DNA of 64,000 nucleotides from positions 629,501 through 693,500 of the forward strand of contig NZ_QBKA01000002.1 in the NCBI RefSeq assembly GCF_003340475.1. Direction: 5' to 3'. Shown here one piece after another: positions 62,975 to 64,000 of this stretch. A program made the position numbers and the translations under genes. Source of the stretch: Alteripontixanthobacter maritimus. GTDB taxonomy: Bacteria; Pseudomonadota; Alphaproteobacteria; Sphingomonadales; Sphingomonadaceae. Under the pieces are notes generated by a model that saw nothing but the letters and a program-made list of their open reading frames with translations, was not told the origin of the DNA and made no database searches. Positions within the stretch are counted from its first letter, which is position 1, and every line of letters begins with the position of its first letter.

Positions 62975-63232
62975 TCACTTGACTGTGACGGGCTCCGGCT
63001 CATCCACTGCCCTATCCAACCCAGCTTCCAGCTTCAAACAATCCAGGATCTTCGCGCCTGCAAGAAACACCGCGCCGGTGCAGCACAGAAACATGAACCA
63101 GCCGAAATAGCCGGGAAACTGTGTGAGGTAATTCGCGCCGCGTTCGGTTGCGCCCAAAGCGAGCGCATAGATAATGAGATAGGCCTCCCACCGCGTCTTA
63201 ATGACGAAAAGCCTTTTTATCTTCAGCAACAT
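62975..63232 (-). CDS. Small membrane protein conserved in sphingomonads
   Basis: An 85-residue protein beginning MLLKIKRLFVIKTRWEAYLI, with two hydrophobic segments (IYALALGATERGANYLTQFP is loop-like; YFGWFMFLCCTGAVFLAGAK is the second helix) and a basic/acidic C-terminal tail. I recall similar proteins annotated hypothetical across sphingomonads, with the same IKTRxEAYxIIYA opening. The AAGGGG upstream of the ATG on the minus strand supports the start. No function is known. Confidence 0.8.
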   Translation of the reverse strand: MLLKIKRLFVIKTRWEAYLIIYALALGATERGANYLTQFPGYFGWFMFLCCTGAVFLAGAKILDCLKLEAGLDRAVDEPEPVTVK

Positions 63233-63244
63233 GAACGCCCCTTC

Positions 63245-63304
63245 TTAACCTTTTCGGTAGCAAGCACCGTGCCAGCGGCGCATTCGTGCGGCCGGCGAAG
63301 GTTA
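63245..63304. repeat. Inverted repeat TTAACCTT / AAGGTTAA
   Basis: Perfect eight-base arms at 63245-63252 and 63297-63304 with about 44 bases between, in the gap between the small membrane protein gene and astB. Additional GTTAAC words follow to 63355. Possibly a regulator site or the remnant of a hairpin. Confidence 0.35.
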
Positions 63305-63368
63305 ATGCAGGGGCGAGTGTAAGGGCCGCCGACAGAACGGCAAGGGCGTTAACCCTGAACAGCTTTGG

Positions 63369-64000
63369 TTAGCGAAGCTCGCCGAGATCCAGCAGATCGA
63401 GCAGGGCACCGCGCGCAGCACGGATCTTTCCTGCGAGCGCATCGGTGCCGACATCGGCAGGATCGATATGTTCGGGCCAATGAGCGTCGATGACCGCTTC
63501 CATAGCGTCCGCCTTATCGACATCCATCATGAAGCGCGCATCCACCGTCGCCGGGTCTGCAACGACGCGCAATCGCAGGCAGGCCGGACCGCCGCCATTG
63601 GACATCGATTGCCGCACATCGACCGGGATGACTTTGCGAATGGGACCGTTTCCTGCCTGCATCGTTTCGAGCCAATTCCACACCGGCTTACTTTCACGGC
63701 ATTCGCTAGGCACGACGAGCGCCATTTCGCCTGTGGGCAAAGTCAGCAATTGGGCGTTGAACAGATAGGTACGTATCGCTTCCGCCAAAGACACCGCATC
63801 GGCAGGCACTTCCACGACTTCCAATGCCGGGAAGGCGGCGCGAATGGCGTCATAGGCGGCCTGCTGGTCGGCAAAGGCTTCCGCGTGGGTGAACAGCACG
63901 CGTTCGTTTGCGACCGACACCACATCATTGTGAAACGCACCGGCTTCGATGGCCGCAGGGTTCTGTTCGATAAAGACGCAAGCGGAAGGGTCGAGCCCGT
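63369..64000 (-). CDS. astB: N-succinylarginine dihydrolase (C-terminal part, partial)
   Basis: About 210 residues of the C-terminal part, cut by the window edge. NPAAIEAGAFHNDVVSVANE matches the AstB segment with a catalytic His. The signature PVDVRQSMSNGGGPACLRLR includes the nucleophile cysteine. The end reads DPADVGTDALAGKIRAARGA and closes LLDLLDLGELR. The enzyme hydrolyses N2-succinylarginine in the arginine succinyltransferase pathway. The true start and N-terminal part lie beyond position 64000. Other ast genes are not seen here. Confidence 0.93.
   Translation of the reverse strand, partial: GLDPSACVFIEQNPAAIEAGAFHNDVVSVANERVLFTHAEAFADQQAAYDAIRAAFPALEVVEVPADAVSLAEAIRTYLFNAQLLTLPTGEMALVVPSECRESKPVWNWLETMQAGNGPIRKVIPVDVRQSMSNGGGPACLRLRVVADPATVDARFMMDVDKADAMEAVIDAHWPEHIDPADVGTDALAGKIRAARGALLDLLDLGELR

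Noticed and set aside
62611-63003. 130-codon open frame on the minus strand over the ssrA 3' end
   Set aside because: It runs through tmRNA and the hairpin array, is rich in Arg/Pro/Gly and lacks a ribosome-binding site; it is a shadow of GC-rich sequence.

Overview
The window is GC-rich, densely packed chromosomal DNA of an alphaproteobacterium, most likely a sphingomonad of the Erythrobacteraceae type. The evidence is a circularly permuted two-piece tmRNA gene (tag ANDNEALAIAA), two TonB-dependent receptors, frequent TGATG/ATGA start-stop overlaps, and small conserved proteins that read like Sphingomonadales families. No phage, transposase, integrase, CRISPR array, rRNA or tRNA gene is visible. 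The sequence looks like stable core genome with a few accessory modules. Species is not claimed.

Layout. 1-1.8 kb: tail of an operon with a SAM methyltransferase and an FAD oxidoreductase. 1.8-3.9 kb: ilvE, an 18-codon ORF with an extreme Shine-Dalgarno sequence, and a lipoprotein. 4-8.9 kb: tlyA, tspO, a UbiK-like factor, a small conserved protein, recO-leuB and a GT2-GtrA glycosyltransferase. This meets a GT39 mannosyltransferase-like protein tail to tail. 10.2-16.2 kb: metZ, glutamate dehydrogenase, apaG, and a LysR regulator beside a TonB receptor. 16.2-21.1 kb (minus strand): acs, then gcdH-maiA-fahA. 21.1-26.3 kb (minus): tsaD-gpsA-flippase, then ompA-like, a 30-residue membrane peptide and a helix-hairpin-helix protein. 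26.4-32.5 kb: hemC-hemD-mitofilin-like, ubiH-like hydroxylase, DsbD-like reductase. 32.5-36 kb: lipoprotein, uvrB, DUF3617 lipoprotein.

36.1-41.9 kb holds the most system-like module. An alpha/beta hydrolase is followed by a circularly permuted ATP-grasp protein, an alpha-E protein, a transglutaminase and the Anbu proteasome-like hydrolase. A FixJ-like regulator with a degenerate receiver comes next. The association of the four core families is known, but their substrate is not.

41.9-52.4 kb: extensin-like lipoprotein, putP, ZIP-like membrane protein, lipoprotein, Pit phosphate transporter, typA, a large TonB receptor with tandem repeats in its leader, and a DUF805 protein. 52.4-57.5 kb: a ybbP-ybbA pair divergent from a TesA-like esterase, then recF. 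57.8-62.3 kb: a 40-residue exported peptide with PspC, a five-gene minus-strand operon (lemA, two TPM-domain proteins, Nudix, SDR), and mscL. 62.3-64 kb: ssrA with its promoter, a block of seven back-to-back hairpins, a small membrane protein, and the 3' part of astB.

Functionally the window mixes amino-acid metabolism (ilvE, leuB, metZ, gdh, gcdH, maiA, fahA, astB), heme and ubiquinone synthesis, DNA repair (recO, uvrB, recF), envelope transport and ribosome-associated functions (tlyA, tsaD, typA, ssrA).
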